Source of the DNA: Craspedostauros australis
Taxonomy: Eukaryota > Bacillariophyta > Bacillariophyceae > Mastogloiales > Achnanthaceae
Direction: 5' to 3'
Assembly: GCA_026770025.1 (NCBI GenBank)
Contig: JAMXDE010000018.1
Coordinates: forward strand, 248,001-312,000
DNA length: 64,000 nucleotides
Shown one piece after another: positions 32,663 to 43,669 of this stretch (position 1 is the first letter of the stretch; each line of letters opens with the position of its first letter). Position numbers and translations under genes: made by a program. The notes below the pieces were generated by a model, which was not told where the DNA came from, made no database searches, and saw only the letters and a list, made by a program, of their open reading frames with translations.

Positions 32663-35600
32663 CTCTTGTGTTGATTGTACTGCATCTTCTTTCGGCTGTC
32701 TATCACTGTGGCGAACTCCTCACGCAATGGACACCACAGCTGGTGCTTGAGCTTTGTTCTCCTGATGAGGTGGGGTTAGAGTTTAATATAGATGGAGGGA
32801 TTCACGATGACTGCTGCAAGGATAGACTCAAACGGCAGTTGCAAATCTTGCCTTACTTGCTTGTAGGATGGCCAGTCAATCATGAGAGCTTTCATTTCCG
32901 TTCGGTGCGCTTACACCAACTACCTTGGCCCCATGTGTTCATCCGCATCCTTGGGGGCATTGCCTGTGCTTTCTTCGTGGGCTACTGCCTGTACTTTTCT
33001 TGTCCCTACTTCCTCTTCCACGTTCTTCATGATTGTTGCTTTCAGCTTATTAGCACACTGCTTTATTCACCTGATACATTTTCTGATTTGTCCGTCCTGG
33101 TATGTGCTGAAACATTCTTTCCTCCAGACACATGATTCTTGGCATAGGGAACACACTAGAGAACATCAGAGATTCGGTCTGGCCACCACCTGGCAATCAT
33201 GTGACACCAAGTTTAGCTTGATCTACTTCCCAACTAAACCTGAAGTGACACCACCTTCAACAACCTCAAGCATCATCAATGGAATGTGGAATCGACAGAG
33301 CCATGGAATGGTGATGAGTGACGTCGACACAGGAGACGTCATTGCCACATCATGGGTCATCTCCACATCAGAACAAGATTGCAAAGATGCATGACCAAGA
33401 GCTGTCCTTGAACACAGCAACATGAGATACATCTCAATGAAGATAACATATATTCAGAAGTCACTTTACCCAATCAGTGCCTTCATTACACCAGCTCATC
33501 GCCATCTTCCTGAAAGACTTGATCTCTCTTGACGGATTTGTGTGATTTCACTGTGTACAATAACAGGATAACACAGCTCCTCCACAGGCTGTTCTGACTC
33601 TTGAAGGTGGACAGAGGTGTTCGGATGCTTTCGCACATGTGTGTGGACGGTCTTGCTGGACTCGTGAACACAACCACAGATGACCCGTCCGGATCCTTCG
33701 AGATGGTACATAACGTTTTTGGAATTCGCTCTGTGTTGATTGTTGTTGCTGAGCCAAGGCTGGTTCATCTGGAAGGAGAAAAAGTTCAAAGAGGATAGGC
33801 TTGTTAGAATTGGTGCTTTGAAAATGGTGCTGGACAAGGGGCAAAGGAGGGAGGATTCGAATTCATCTTCCATGCTGCGACCATTGAGGTTGGGATCAGC
33901 AGGGAAGATGTGAGCTGATGCATCCTGGCAGTTCACATGGAAGATGGCATGACCAGGGATCTGTGTGGAATGGAATAACACTGTCCCTGATAGTTTATCA
34001 TCATGCACCTGGGACGGAAAGTCGTTGCACAAGTTGCTGTTCAAGGAAACCGCCTCCTTGGCAATGATAGGCATCTGCATTCGTTCCCCGCGCAACCTTG
34101 TGGAAAATTCTACCGACATATGCCAATGAACATCGCGGACAGTGCCAACATTCGGATTGCCCATGGACCAATTTCAAAGGTCGTACATGGGGGAGAATCC
34201 AATTGGCAGTGAGCTCTTGCCATGGTCACAAGGTCACAACCATGTTGGCTGTGGAGGCTGGGACCCAGTTCGCTCAAATCCGGCCAACTTGGTGTTGCAA
34301 GCCGGTTCAAAGCCGTTTTGATTGGCACTCCTTCCTTGTGGTTGTTGGAATCACAATGATATCACCAGTTGCAGGAGTATTATACCTTGTTTTGACATCT
34401 GGTGTCCTGAGCGTATATTGTGCATGGCCACTGGCCACTGCTGCAATAATGGTGGCAGAATGAGGAGGTGTGGCTGCAAGGAACCTTGCACAACGCCTCC
34501 TGCCTCCTCTTCTTGTTCCCGTTCCACTGCTGCTGGAGTTGTCACGCCCTCTGTTGCGGATCGAATTGGTACTGCTGATCCTGATGTAATCGAGGATCCT
34601 GGTGCAGCCAAAGATATCAGGATTTGTACCAACGAAGGCACACACTTTATGCTGGAACCTGTCTTCTGTTGACACCAATGGCACAATAGCCAGCAACTCT
34701 CTCCAGTTTTGTACAGACTGCACAAAAGGGCGCATGGTTGATGTCTTGGCGTGCTCTTCACAACAGGAGTAGATGAGATGATGCTGCTACTGCTGCTACT
34801 CAATCCTATTGGTTCTTCTCCAGCAACCTCCACTGTTCTGATGTCTGTGCATGTTCCAAGGATGTTGGTGGCTGGAAGCTTTGGATGCAGTCGTCATGAT
34901 GGCCATGTTGTCTCTTGTGGCCACCTGCTTGCCTGCTGATGGTTGGATGGTTGGATGGATGGATGGATGGATGGACAACACCAACTATTCGTGTATCGTG
35001 CAAGCCCACACGGGATGCTGTGAAAAGCATGGACCTGGCCTGGTAGAAGTATGATGGGTCTGTACATGTATGGGAGAGCAGAATTGATGTGAGGTGCGTC
35101 TGTGGATGGATCTTTTCCCAGAGTATACCATGCTCAGCACCAACATTGCAATACGTTGGCAGTGCATGCCAAGTTGAATACTTCCATGGGTGCATGGAAA
35201 AGTTGGTGGGTGGATAGGCCAGCCCATGTGAAAATTCTGGAATAGACTGTATTCCATGTCGAAGGCAAGGATGGCAACAGTCGAGAAAAACTGTCACTCC
35301 CACAGATCACCAGATGCAAAACGTTGAACGGATCATCCGATGTGACCGCAGCAGCCAAAAAACTTGTCGCGGCTAGTAGCAGTCCGCCCTTGACTTGGCT
35401 TCCCCTGCAAAACCAGGTACGAAACACTCTTTGGCTGATCTGCACCAACACTGGATGTCCAATTCTCAGCAGAATGGTTTGACAGTAGAGCCCATTCTCG
35501 TGTTGTTTGTCTCTGCTCGATCCCTAAAAATGACAAATTCAACGTCTGTCCCACCACCAGGATCAGAAGCACCAAAACGTGCTCTAACGCCAGATCATGC

Positions 35601-36050
35601 AAACGGAACCATGGAATTGGAAAAAATGTGGTAATTTGGTACCTTCTTCCAGCCCAAATCGTGTTGCTATTTGCACAATGATGGCTGCCACAACAGGAAA
35701 GGTCAAAATCAACCGACAAGCACTGAAACACAACAAAAGAAACAACACTGCCGCCACCAGTCTCTTTCCGCGTCGTGCCATCAGCTCAGCAAGGGGAGAG
35801 ATGCAGGTTGCGCAGGACTTTGTATTTACAAACTAAGCTTAACAATAAATAGTAGAATATTATACAATATTTTGCATACCACAGGATAAGCCACTGTGAT
35901 CCATTACATTATATAATACTGTGCTGTGTGGTATTCGCAAGTGTTGCTGTTGCTGTGAACATGGACGTGCAGGGACGCTACCACCAACGCTGTGCTGTTT
36001 GACACAACACACACAAACGAGGAAGCACACAACAGAACCAAATCACCAAC
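32663..36050. other. Interior of element B, no recognisable gene
   Basis: Only short frames are seen on either strand (up to 222 residues on the minus strand near 33496-34164) and none has a domain I recognise. A (TGGA)n tract lies at 34941-34976. About 35720-36050 is homologous to element A at 23090-23310 and 28306-28480, so it is family sequence rather than captured host DNA. A decayed transposase gene could lie here but I cannot show it. Confidence 0.5.
34941..34976. repeat. (TGGA)n microsatellite
   Basis: A tetranucleotide tract in the interior of element B, on the plus strand GGATGGATGG. Confidence 0.9.
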
Positions 36051-36706
36051 AACAGGGAGATATCGCATGTAAAATGAAGCCACCCCTGGAACCTGTCGTG
36101 GTGACAACTAGTGGGGAGCTCTCCCCAAATGTTCGCGTTCGCGTTGGATCTTGGAGGGACTGAAATAATCAAATTAATCATACAATGACGTCATCAATAC
36201 TGTCTAGCCTAATCTATGCTGTTGAGTAGCCTTCCTCGGTGGAAGACTATGACAACAGGAAGTTCCTTCCTCTCCACTTGTTGTTTCCATTCACAGCAAA
36301 CAAAAATGAATGCTCAACGCTTCCACATGCATGTTCGTGCTTGTTGGTATCACTGCCTACTGTTCCGTTTCCGTGTTTCTGTCATACAGGTCATATGTAG
36401 CACTTGCCTTGTATGTGTTCCCGCTCTAGATTTCCCCAAAGCACAGCCCCAACCCTCCTCCATCCCCAGACCGCTGCCGCCCCATCCACTGGCAGGCAGA
36501 GGTGATCCACGAGCTATGGCACATGATGCTGCAACAGCGGTCTAGTCGGAACCACGCGCTTCACGAGGAAGGAGAGCGCGATGTGATGTCCCAGCGCATG
36601 GGATTTTACTTCCAAACACTCCAAGAGCTGCCACCATGACCCATCCCCACCCACCTTTGCCAGCTCGCCCAGCAGGTCCCAACGTCAGAGCCACGACAGG
36701 CAGAAT

Positions 36707-36723
36707 GGCTGTTCACTCTGCTA
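36707..36723. repeat. LINE target duplication, left copy
   Basis: The 17 bases GGCTGTTCACTCTGCTA are repeated exactly at 41794-41810 and bracket the LINE. Confidence 0.93.
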
Positions 36724-39700
36724 ATAATAATAACTCAGTGATTACATCATAGATGTGCCTCAAGGCTTTACCCTCGCCGCCGCCGGCCCCGTAGGACCAG
36801 GCTTTGAGCGAGCCGTCAAGTTGCCACTCATCCTATTCCCAGCCATGCTGCCATGGCCTGCCGTTCTGCCTGCATAGATCGAGCCCTGCGTCTGGCCTTC
36901 ACTGCCACTTGTACCGCCGTCATAGAGTGCACCCACTGCTGCATTTGCAGCTCGGTATCATACTCAATATTCCGGCCGTCCCTGAGCAGGTGAAGCTCCA
37001 ATGCCGTCATGTCGCTGCTCGTGCTCTGTTGCATCCATTGCACCTGTCGGCGCAGGTCCTTCATCGTCGGATGCTGATCTGCGTCATGTACTTTTTCGTT
37101 CCTGGCAATCCAAACCGTCCACGGTACTTTCCAGATCCACCGCACCATCTCTCGCGCCCACGCTCTCGCGTCTGGATATATGCACTCGTTCGTTGTCATC
37201 CACTATGTCTGCTGGCAGATCCAATCCCTATGGATGAAACCAAGCAGGAGGGGGTACCAACCGATGTAACTTTGCAGCCCGTCCACTCGGAGCTTTCGCC
37301 TCCATTTCACCAGCCCCACTCTCATATTTCGCACCAGTCGCGGACATGTGCCTATCCGCACCATGCAGTCGAGAAGTTCTGACGTAGAGGTCTGCCAGGC
37401 TTCCTGGTGTTCGCTACAGCGGAGCACATGCATCGTTGTCTCGTCCTGCTGGCAGAACTGACACTTCGGCGTCTCTCGCTGACCAACCTGGTGCAGCTTC
37501 TTGTTGACTCCGACAAAGCCTGATGACCACTTCGACACGAACTTTGCCACCTCTTTGTTCTTCTTGGCCGCGCGCGTCTTCTTGTATGTGTACCAGTCCA
37601 CCTGCGTCAGTTGATCTTCGTCCCACTGGAACTTTGATGCCCAATAGATAGCTGTGTTGGCAGACTGCAGCAGCTTGTGGAGCTCCTTCGCGTCTACATG
37701 CGAGTAGTCGGCGTTGCGGAGACGTAACCTCCATCTGTTCGTAGACGCGTGCCACCTTTTCACCCAACGTTGGCTCTCTGTCAGGCTCCAGAACTGCTTG
37801 GCGTGGTCGTCGACTACTACATTGAGTTTCTTCAGCGTTGTCAGTTGCTTGCCAGTGTCATCCTGGTGGCCTTTCACCCACTTCCAGTGCAGTATCGCCA
37901 GAATCCTGTGCCGCAGCTCTCGAATCTCAGCCAGGACATCCCAGTCGCGTTGGCCCGGGCGTAGTCCATCCTCTTGGGCCTGCAACATCGCCTGCTTGCC
38001 GTCAAGTGCAATGGTAATCGCACACGAGGCGTCCAGACCTCGCATCCTGGCTATCACGGTAAGCGACGCCCAGATTCCCGCGAGTTCGCTTCTGTAAGCA
38101 CTTTGCACTTCGGACGGGCCCGGGACGAACGTCTGGCACGTCATGCTTGCCGTCGTCGCCTCGTCGTACAGAATAGAAGCCGCGGTCCCTCTGGAATCTT
38201 TGAATGATCCGTCACTCACCACGAGCAGCTGGGATCTCCGTGCAGCGCACTCGGCCTCCTCGAGACTCAGTTCGCCTTGCAGATTCTCCACTGGGTCGTA
38301 GGGTTCTTCGCGCTCATCGATCGACTGTGCCAATCCGACGAAGCTGTCCCACATCATGCCGGTTTCCGTGAGAGTCACCAAGACACGTTTGGCTCCTGTT
38401 GGGAGACTGTCTGCTGTCCCTCGCCAAGAGTAGAGCTGCCTGCGGGTTCTGCTGTTTTGACAAAGCGAATATCGCTGTAGGGGCTGTGTCCCCGTGTCAA
38501 ATATATCATGGCCGTAGGTATCCTTCCGCCACTGCCAGGACCCATCGTCGCGGTACCACCTACCGAGCGGCTCGTGTAGGAGAAGGCCTCGAAAACACAT
38601 GGACTTGCACCAGTGTTGCCATTCTTGCCACCATCCGCTTGGTAGTCGCTCCAGCTGGTTGGCCCAGCGCTTGGGTATGCAAGACGCCATGGTGCCGTCG
38701 TGAGCCTCGCCGAGTATCCTTGTGCTGTTGGCCGATACAATGTCGGACAAGCGTAGCACTCCCAACTTCTGGCGCACCATGATCAGGTGACGGAGCTGTG
38801 CTCCTTTGATGCTTTGTTCCAGCCAGATATCCGTGAGGAAGCTGTCTCCTTCCCATTGGACCTTTGCTGTCGTCGTCGTCTCGTAAATCCGGATGCTGGT
38901 GTCTTGGAGTTGTTGCCATAGCCCCGTCACCCAGCACTGTGTGGCACAGTGGCCCACACTATCGAAGGGGTACTGGAAAATAGATCTGCCCGTTCCCAGC
39001 TCTTCCTTGAGTGCCAGAATAGAGCATTCAATCATCTTTCCTGTCTGGGTTCCTTGATGCACCTCATCAAACGCAAGCTGTATTTGTGAAATCAGCTGGG
39101 CGTTGGCCGGGTTATTGATTCCCAACCCGCCAAGCGAGGTTGTGCCGTACACAAGGGCCCGTGGGAAGTTCCTGGACACTCCCATTTTTGGAAGTGACAC
39201 CAGCAGCGCCGGAGCCATGACTAGTCGCCATTGTTGTCTGGAAAGCTGCGTCATTGGCAGGGCATACTCGATCGTCTTCAGGAACCTCAGCGATAGCGCC
39301 GACTTAGCGTCTTCCGGTGATATCTGTGCTGTCCGCATTCTTCCTCCAAAATCCTCGGCCTTCGCTCTCATCCTCTGCATCTGCTCTGTCTGGTCGCTGT
39401 CGAAATCAATGAACACTCCCAGTGTGAACAGGGGTTGGTCCATCGTCTTGTAGGGTATCTCTGACCTGACACCGTTTCCGTCCTCGATTTGGATGGCGGT
39501 GCGGGTGTCGACGTCCTTCCAGCCCCACTCGCCTTTGACGAACTCGGGCTGGATGGCCCACCAAACTGACCTAGCAGGAACCAACGCCCCGCCTGTCACT
39601 CTCAACAGCCGGCTCCAGTCGTGGACCATACTCTTGAATGCCTCCGTGTTGGTTCCTTCGCTGCCTGTGACCTCCAGTCGGACCAGATCCATGTCGTCAA

Positions 39701-41793
39701 CAAATGCCAAGCCAAGGATCTCAATGACCTCTCCGTTGGGCGTCGTCACTTGGGATGCATGGCCCAACTTGAGCATAGCATTGAACATCACGGAGCTGAT
39801 GACGGCCCAAATCGCAGGACCCGCTCTGTTGCCTTGTCCAATGCCATGCATTTCACAGTCTGCGCCTCGACGGTATGACCTATCTGACACCCCGTACGCT
39901 GTGCTGATGCGGTGGTCGGCGTCTCGAAGGGTCTTGAACATGCTCCGCGTGGCTGCCCCATCTGCGCCTGCTGCTATCATCGCAGCTGCCGCAAAGTTGG
40001 GGACGATCCTGTTGTAACACAACTTGGCGTCATTCGAGCAGAACCCAATCGCCACCTTCTGTTGGAAACCCAGATCAACACTCAGCCTCTTGTTCAGGGC
40101 GGCACTCATGGCAGATTTGCATTTCCTGCTGCTGAATTGAAACCCGGACAATCAACCTGCCTCCTCAGCAGTCTTCATCATTTGCCTGCCCAATCTCTTA
40201 TTGTTCAGGTTGAACTGGGCGTCCATGAGTTGAATGGTCCTCATTTTCTCGATATTGAACACTTGGGCCTTCTTCAGGATCTCAACGTCTGTGATCCGTT
40301 GCCATGGTCAGGGTGAGTGTCCCGTCTGGTATGAGACATCACGCAGCTGCGCGTCCGTTCTAGCCAAGCTATCCACCATCATTGCTGCCTTGTAGTGGCC
40401 AAAATGTGGGTTGCTTGGCTCCAAGTTGGTGAGCTCTGTTTGTTGCTTCCACGCTTTCTGGTGATCCTCGACTGTGAGTTCGGTCTCGTCCTGTGCTATG
40501 GGCTCTAGTGCTGCGAGTAGGGTCCGGATCATGGGGTCAAGTTTGGCTGGAGACGTGCCCTCCTTGTTCACCAGTTGGGCTGCGAGTTCCGGTTGCCAGA
40601 TACGATCCATGACACGCTTGTCTCGACCTGTCATACAGGGAGCACCGTTTGCTTGTGAGAACCTTTGCTTGTTCTTCCGGATACACGTGGTGACAATCTC
40701 ATGTTGTTCAGTGCATTCATGAAGCCTGCCATCTTCGTCGGTGAACAGGACTTTGGTGGTCATTGACTTGTCCTGACCGAAGATCGCTCGAAGGCGGCCT
40801 GCTTGCTCCCTTTGTCTCTCACGGTTCAGCAGAAGATGTAGTGCAGCTTCGTATTCTTGATCATGAGCATCGTGGCGTTGCCTCGTAATCTCCACCAGGT
40901 AGTGTTGTCGCGCTTGTGTGTGATGTTTTTTCTGTGTGTAATAGGCTGCGTATGCTTCAGACTGTTTCTGTTTCGCTTGCTCCAGCGTTGCCTCGCTGTC
41001 CAGCCCCACTGACTTCTTGGTGCGTTGTCGAAGGGACGAACTGACTTTGACACTGGACATGTGCTTCACTTCCAAGGACCAGAACATGATCACGTTCCTT
41101 GCATGTTGCAGGTTGGGAGACCACGCCACGGCAGCCATTCTCAGCTTGTGACACTTCTTCTCTGCGTATCTTCTGATCTCATAGGTCTGCGCCAAGAGCT
41201 TGTCGTACTGGAGTCGTTGGGCAGGGGTCAGTCGCCATCCTTGAGATTTCACCAGGTGCCATATCTCTTGCACCCGTTCACATATGTTGTGCTTTCCGTA
41301 CTCTTCCAACAGTGCATCATTGTACTTCTGGGTGACACGTGGGCCACTGAGGACCAACCGCCTGGGCTGAGAGGTCCAGATGGGCTTCACGGCCACACCT
41401 AGGACTTGCTCGAAACCAACGTCGACCCATACTGCTCTGTGGTCAGATGGTATGGCCTCGCCGAACCCCAGGTAGCCTGCCTTCTCCAGATGCACTCCTT
41501 CCAACACGAATATTGTGTTGATAGGCACGTTGTTTCGGTTTCTTTGTTGGGTAGCTTGCCTTGCCTGGTCTCCTGTTCTATTCCATACCGCGTTCTTCAG
41601 CCCTGTGGCCTCCAGAAGGCGAGTAGTGGTACTGTCCAGGACGTCGTCGTTGAGGTCGACCCCCAGTGTAATAGTGTTGCCTTCAGTTCGCCATTTCCTG
41701 ATCTCATTGGCCATGTTGTTGCCCCACACCTCGTGCGGGTCTTCTTCCTGACCTGCCGCCGCCAGTACTCTCACCTGCTGGGACCATACCGTA
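36724..41793 (-). mobile_element. LINE (non-LTR retrotransposon), 5'-truncated
   Basis: A 5,070-bp insertion reads right to left. It is flanked by an exact 17-bp target duplication (36707-36723 and 41794-41810) and ends in an (ATT)n-type tail, seen on the plus strand as ATAATAATAA at 36724. The 5' end falls inside the APE-type endonuclease, so ORF1 and the front of the endonuclease were never copied, the common outcome of target-primed reverse transcription. Domains in order: rest of the endonuclease (SDHRAVWVD near 41430-41455), a linker with coiled-coil character, reverse transcriptase (FVDDMDLV near 39690-39710), RNase H (VVSDGSF near 38210, WVKGHQDD near 37870), and a Cys/His C-terminal segment (CQFCQQDE and HVLRC near 37440). 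About 100 bases of 3' tail follow the last codon. Confidence 0.92.
36828..41792 (-). pseudogene. LINE ORF2 remnant (endonuclease-RT-RNase H)
   Basis: One reading frame runs the full length with three in-frame stops: TGA near 40308, TGA near 40154 and TAG near 37202. There are no frameshifts, and conserved protein sequence continues on both sides of each stop. For example DVEILKKAQVFNIEKMRTIQ lies between the first two stops. The frame has no start codon of its own because the element is 5'-truncated, so this copy cannot be active. The few lesions suggest moderate age. Alternatively TGA could be read as sense, but the TAG and the host genes, which end in ordinary stops, argue against that. Confidence 0.9.
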
Positions 41794-41810
41794 GGCTGTT
41801 CACTCTGCTA
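41794..41810. repeat. LINE target duplication, right copy
   Basis: Exact copy of 36707-36723. The sequence then continues as element D. Confidence 0.93.
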
Positions 41811-42423
41811 CATGCTATGTCCCACATCGCAGCTACCGTTCCCCAGCGCAAAAAGCGTGGATGTGTCGCCGCATCTCCCAGCCTGCGAGCTGGAGCCCCG
41901 AAGCTGACCGCGTGGGCGCTGCCCTGTCTCCTGCCGTTGACGTCCAGTGACGCTTAGCGTAACATGCATGCTCTAACTACACCTACACTATCTAATGCAC
42001 ACTATCGAATGCACACTATCCAATGCACACAATCGAATACACCACAAGGACAGCAGCTTCCCCAACATCATCCGTTCCTGCCGGATGACTCATGCAGAAA
42101 AACGAGGCGACACAAAGCGCCTACGGCGCATAGTTAAAGACTATAATCTATGTGGTAAACAACAACTACGACTTCTCCAAAACATGTCTCGACATGTGTG
42201 GAATTGGTTGCCTGAGGACAAGGCCTGCGCAGAGGCCAGGATCAGCTTCGTGCATGCTGCAACATGGCTGACTCGAACCGTTCACATCAACGTTAGTCTA
42301 GGAAAGAAACAAGGCAATTCAAGAACAATGAAGATGCGAACCGAAGAAACATGTACGCTTATGATTGGATAAAAAATTGTCAATTCAGTTTACTTCCGCG
42401 TGGAGTTCGTATTTGGCGGGACT

Positions 42424-42482
42424 CTTCAAATTACATGCCATGTCAAACGAAAGTTTCGTTTGACATGGCATGTAATTTGAAG
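42424..42482. repeat. 59-bp palindrome in element D
   Basis: Two perfect 29-base arms (42424-42452 and 42454-42482) surround a single G. The left arm begins CTTCAAATTACATGCCATG. Part of the arm (CAAATTACATGC) repeats the inner edge of D's right terminal repeat. It could fold into a long hairpin as RNA or single-stranded DNA. Confidence 0.93.
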
Positions 42483-42836
42483 AAGCGAAATTCTCATCCA
42501 CCCCCCCAAAGAAATGTCTCTATCAGGTTATTTTGGACCCTGGGACTCATCAAATTACATGCGATATCTCCCTAACGCAAGGAATCAAGGCAACACCGAA
42601 TCTGCGACAACGTCACCATCCACACCGTCAATACCATCACCGTCTGATATCGACCGTCAAAGACGTCATCAATTTCGTCCGCGGTGAAGACAAGTCAGCC
42701 AGGTATTTGTGTCGTAAAAGCTAGCTAAATATATCTAACCCTAATTGACAACGCGACGTATCGTTATCTAAATATATCACGTTTTACGATGTCAAATCCG
42801 CAAAAACGTACGATTCTATCCTGAATGGGGCCATAG

Positions 42837-43617
42837 GGACGGACTTTGTGTTTTTGTTGCTGTGAGAAAATTGTTTGTTGCGTTGCCTTGAGCAAGCGTT
42901 CAATGTCGCAACTCGGACCGACTGATGAAGTCGTTTGGTGTCAGAGTTTACGATGGGAAGACGAGAGTGAATGCAATTGATTTGTACTGTGTTTGAAGAG
43001 TGTTTTGAGTTGTGAACTTTTGCATTTTATGATTAAGTTGATGAAGACAATGAAGATGATGATGAAGACAATGAAGAGGCAACAATCATGCAGGACATGT
43101 TTCTTGGCAGTGTTGTTTGCAGGAGATTTCCTGCAGACATCCTTGTGTTTTCTGTGGGGCAAGACACTTGGTTGTGTGCCTTGTTTCACTCCCTTCTTGC
43201 AGTGTATCGACTCCTTGATCATCCCATGTTCTCCTGTTGATCTTGGTTCGTTGCTGAGCAGCAGAGAGCTGTTGGGCATGACTCTTTCTTCTATCATGCT
43301 AATCATGTCAAGGGCTGGGATCTTACAGCCAAGCAGTCTTTGCAGTTCGATGCAATCACTCTTGTGATTCAAACATAAGCTGCAATGAACCTCTTGACAG
43401 GCATCTGTGATTGGTAGTCTCCAATCCCTTGTAGCTTGATAATTCTCACTTGGTCTTGGTTCGTACCCAGGGGTACGCGCTTCGCGTTGGCGGACAGTCG
43501 TGAGAAAACCAAGACCAAATATTTTTGGGGGGAAATTGTCAAATTGGACTAATCCGATTACAAGGAAACTCCGAAGAGTGTCCTGCTGTCGGACGTCCAG
43601 GGCCTCATGTTGTAACT
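42837..43617 (-). repeat. 3' LTR of Copia element, inner piece
   Basis: These 781 bases match 51366-52146 of the intact LTR without a difference that I can see. The junction with element B at 42833-42836 (ATAG) is the second copy of B's target duplication. Confidence 0.95.
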
Positions 43618-43632
43618 CTCCCTCTCGATACG
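43618..43632 (-). other. Purine-rich tract next to 3' LTR
   Basis: On the element's strand this reads CGTATCGAGAGGGAG directly before the LTR. It is in the place and of the composition expected for the polypurine primer of plus-strand DNA synthesis in LTR retrotransposons. Confidence 0.65.
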
Positions 43633-43669
43633 TTGTGTGAGAAGGGAGTCCCTGAGGCGAGGCACACCG

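Larger units (their letters stand above)
36054..42573. mobile_element. Element D: TIR element with 3-bp target duplication, holding a LINE
   Basis: The 19-bp ends are perfect inverted copies: AGGGAGATATCGCATGTAA at 36054-36072 and its complement at 42555-42573. The flanks are AAC (36051-36053) and AAC (42574-42576). Element A has the matching unoccupied sequence (GACAACGCAAGG near 28486), which confirms the insertion. Without the LINE, D is about 1.4 kb and has no supportable coding frame, so it is non-autonomous. Three-base duplications are usual for PIF/Harbinger and some CACTA elements, but AAC is not the TWA preferred by PIF/Harbinger. Superfamily unassigned. A near-perfect palindrome lies 91 bases from its right end. 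Confidence 0.85.
28868..42832. mobile_element. Element B: large TIR transposon inserted in the Copia LTR
   Basis: The ends are inverted repeats of about 39 bp (28868-28906 and 42794-42832) with two differences, starting GACCCCATTCAGGAT on the left. The flanks are ATAG (28864-28867) and ATAG (42833-42836). The intact LTR reads through this site once, so the insertion point is certain. B is 13,965 bp in all. Removing nested element D leaves about 7.4 kb. Its arms are homologous to element A, which is shorter. The interior from about 29390 to 35700 has only short broken frames. I could not recognise a transposase, so whether B is or was autonomous is open. It carries E, a retroelement remnant, D and a LINE as passengers. 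Confidence 0.88.

Noticed and set aside
32663-35731. Possible piggyBac-like transposase remnant in element B
   Set aside because: Some Cys spacings on the minus strand recalled it, but no catalytic region is visible and B's ATAG duplication is not the TTAA of piggyBac.
36828-41792. Alternative genetic code with TGA read as sense
   Set aside because: Two of the three LINE stops are TGA, but the third is TAG and host genes end in ordinary stops with no in-frame TGA.
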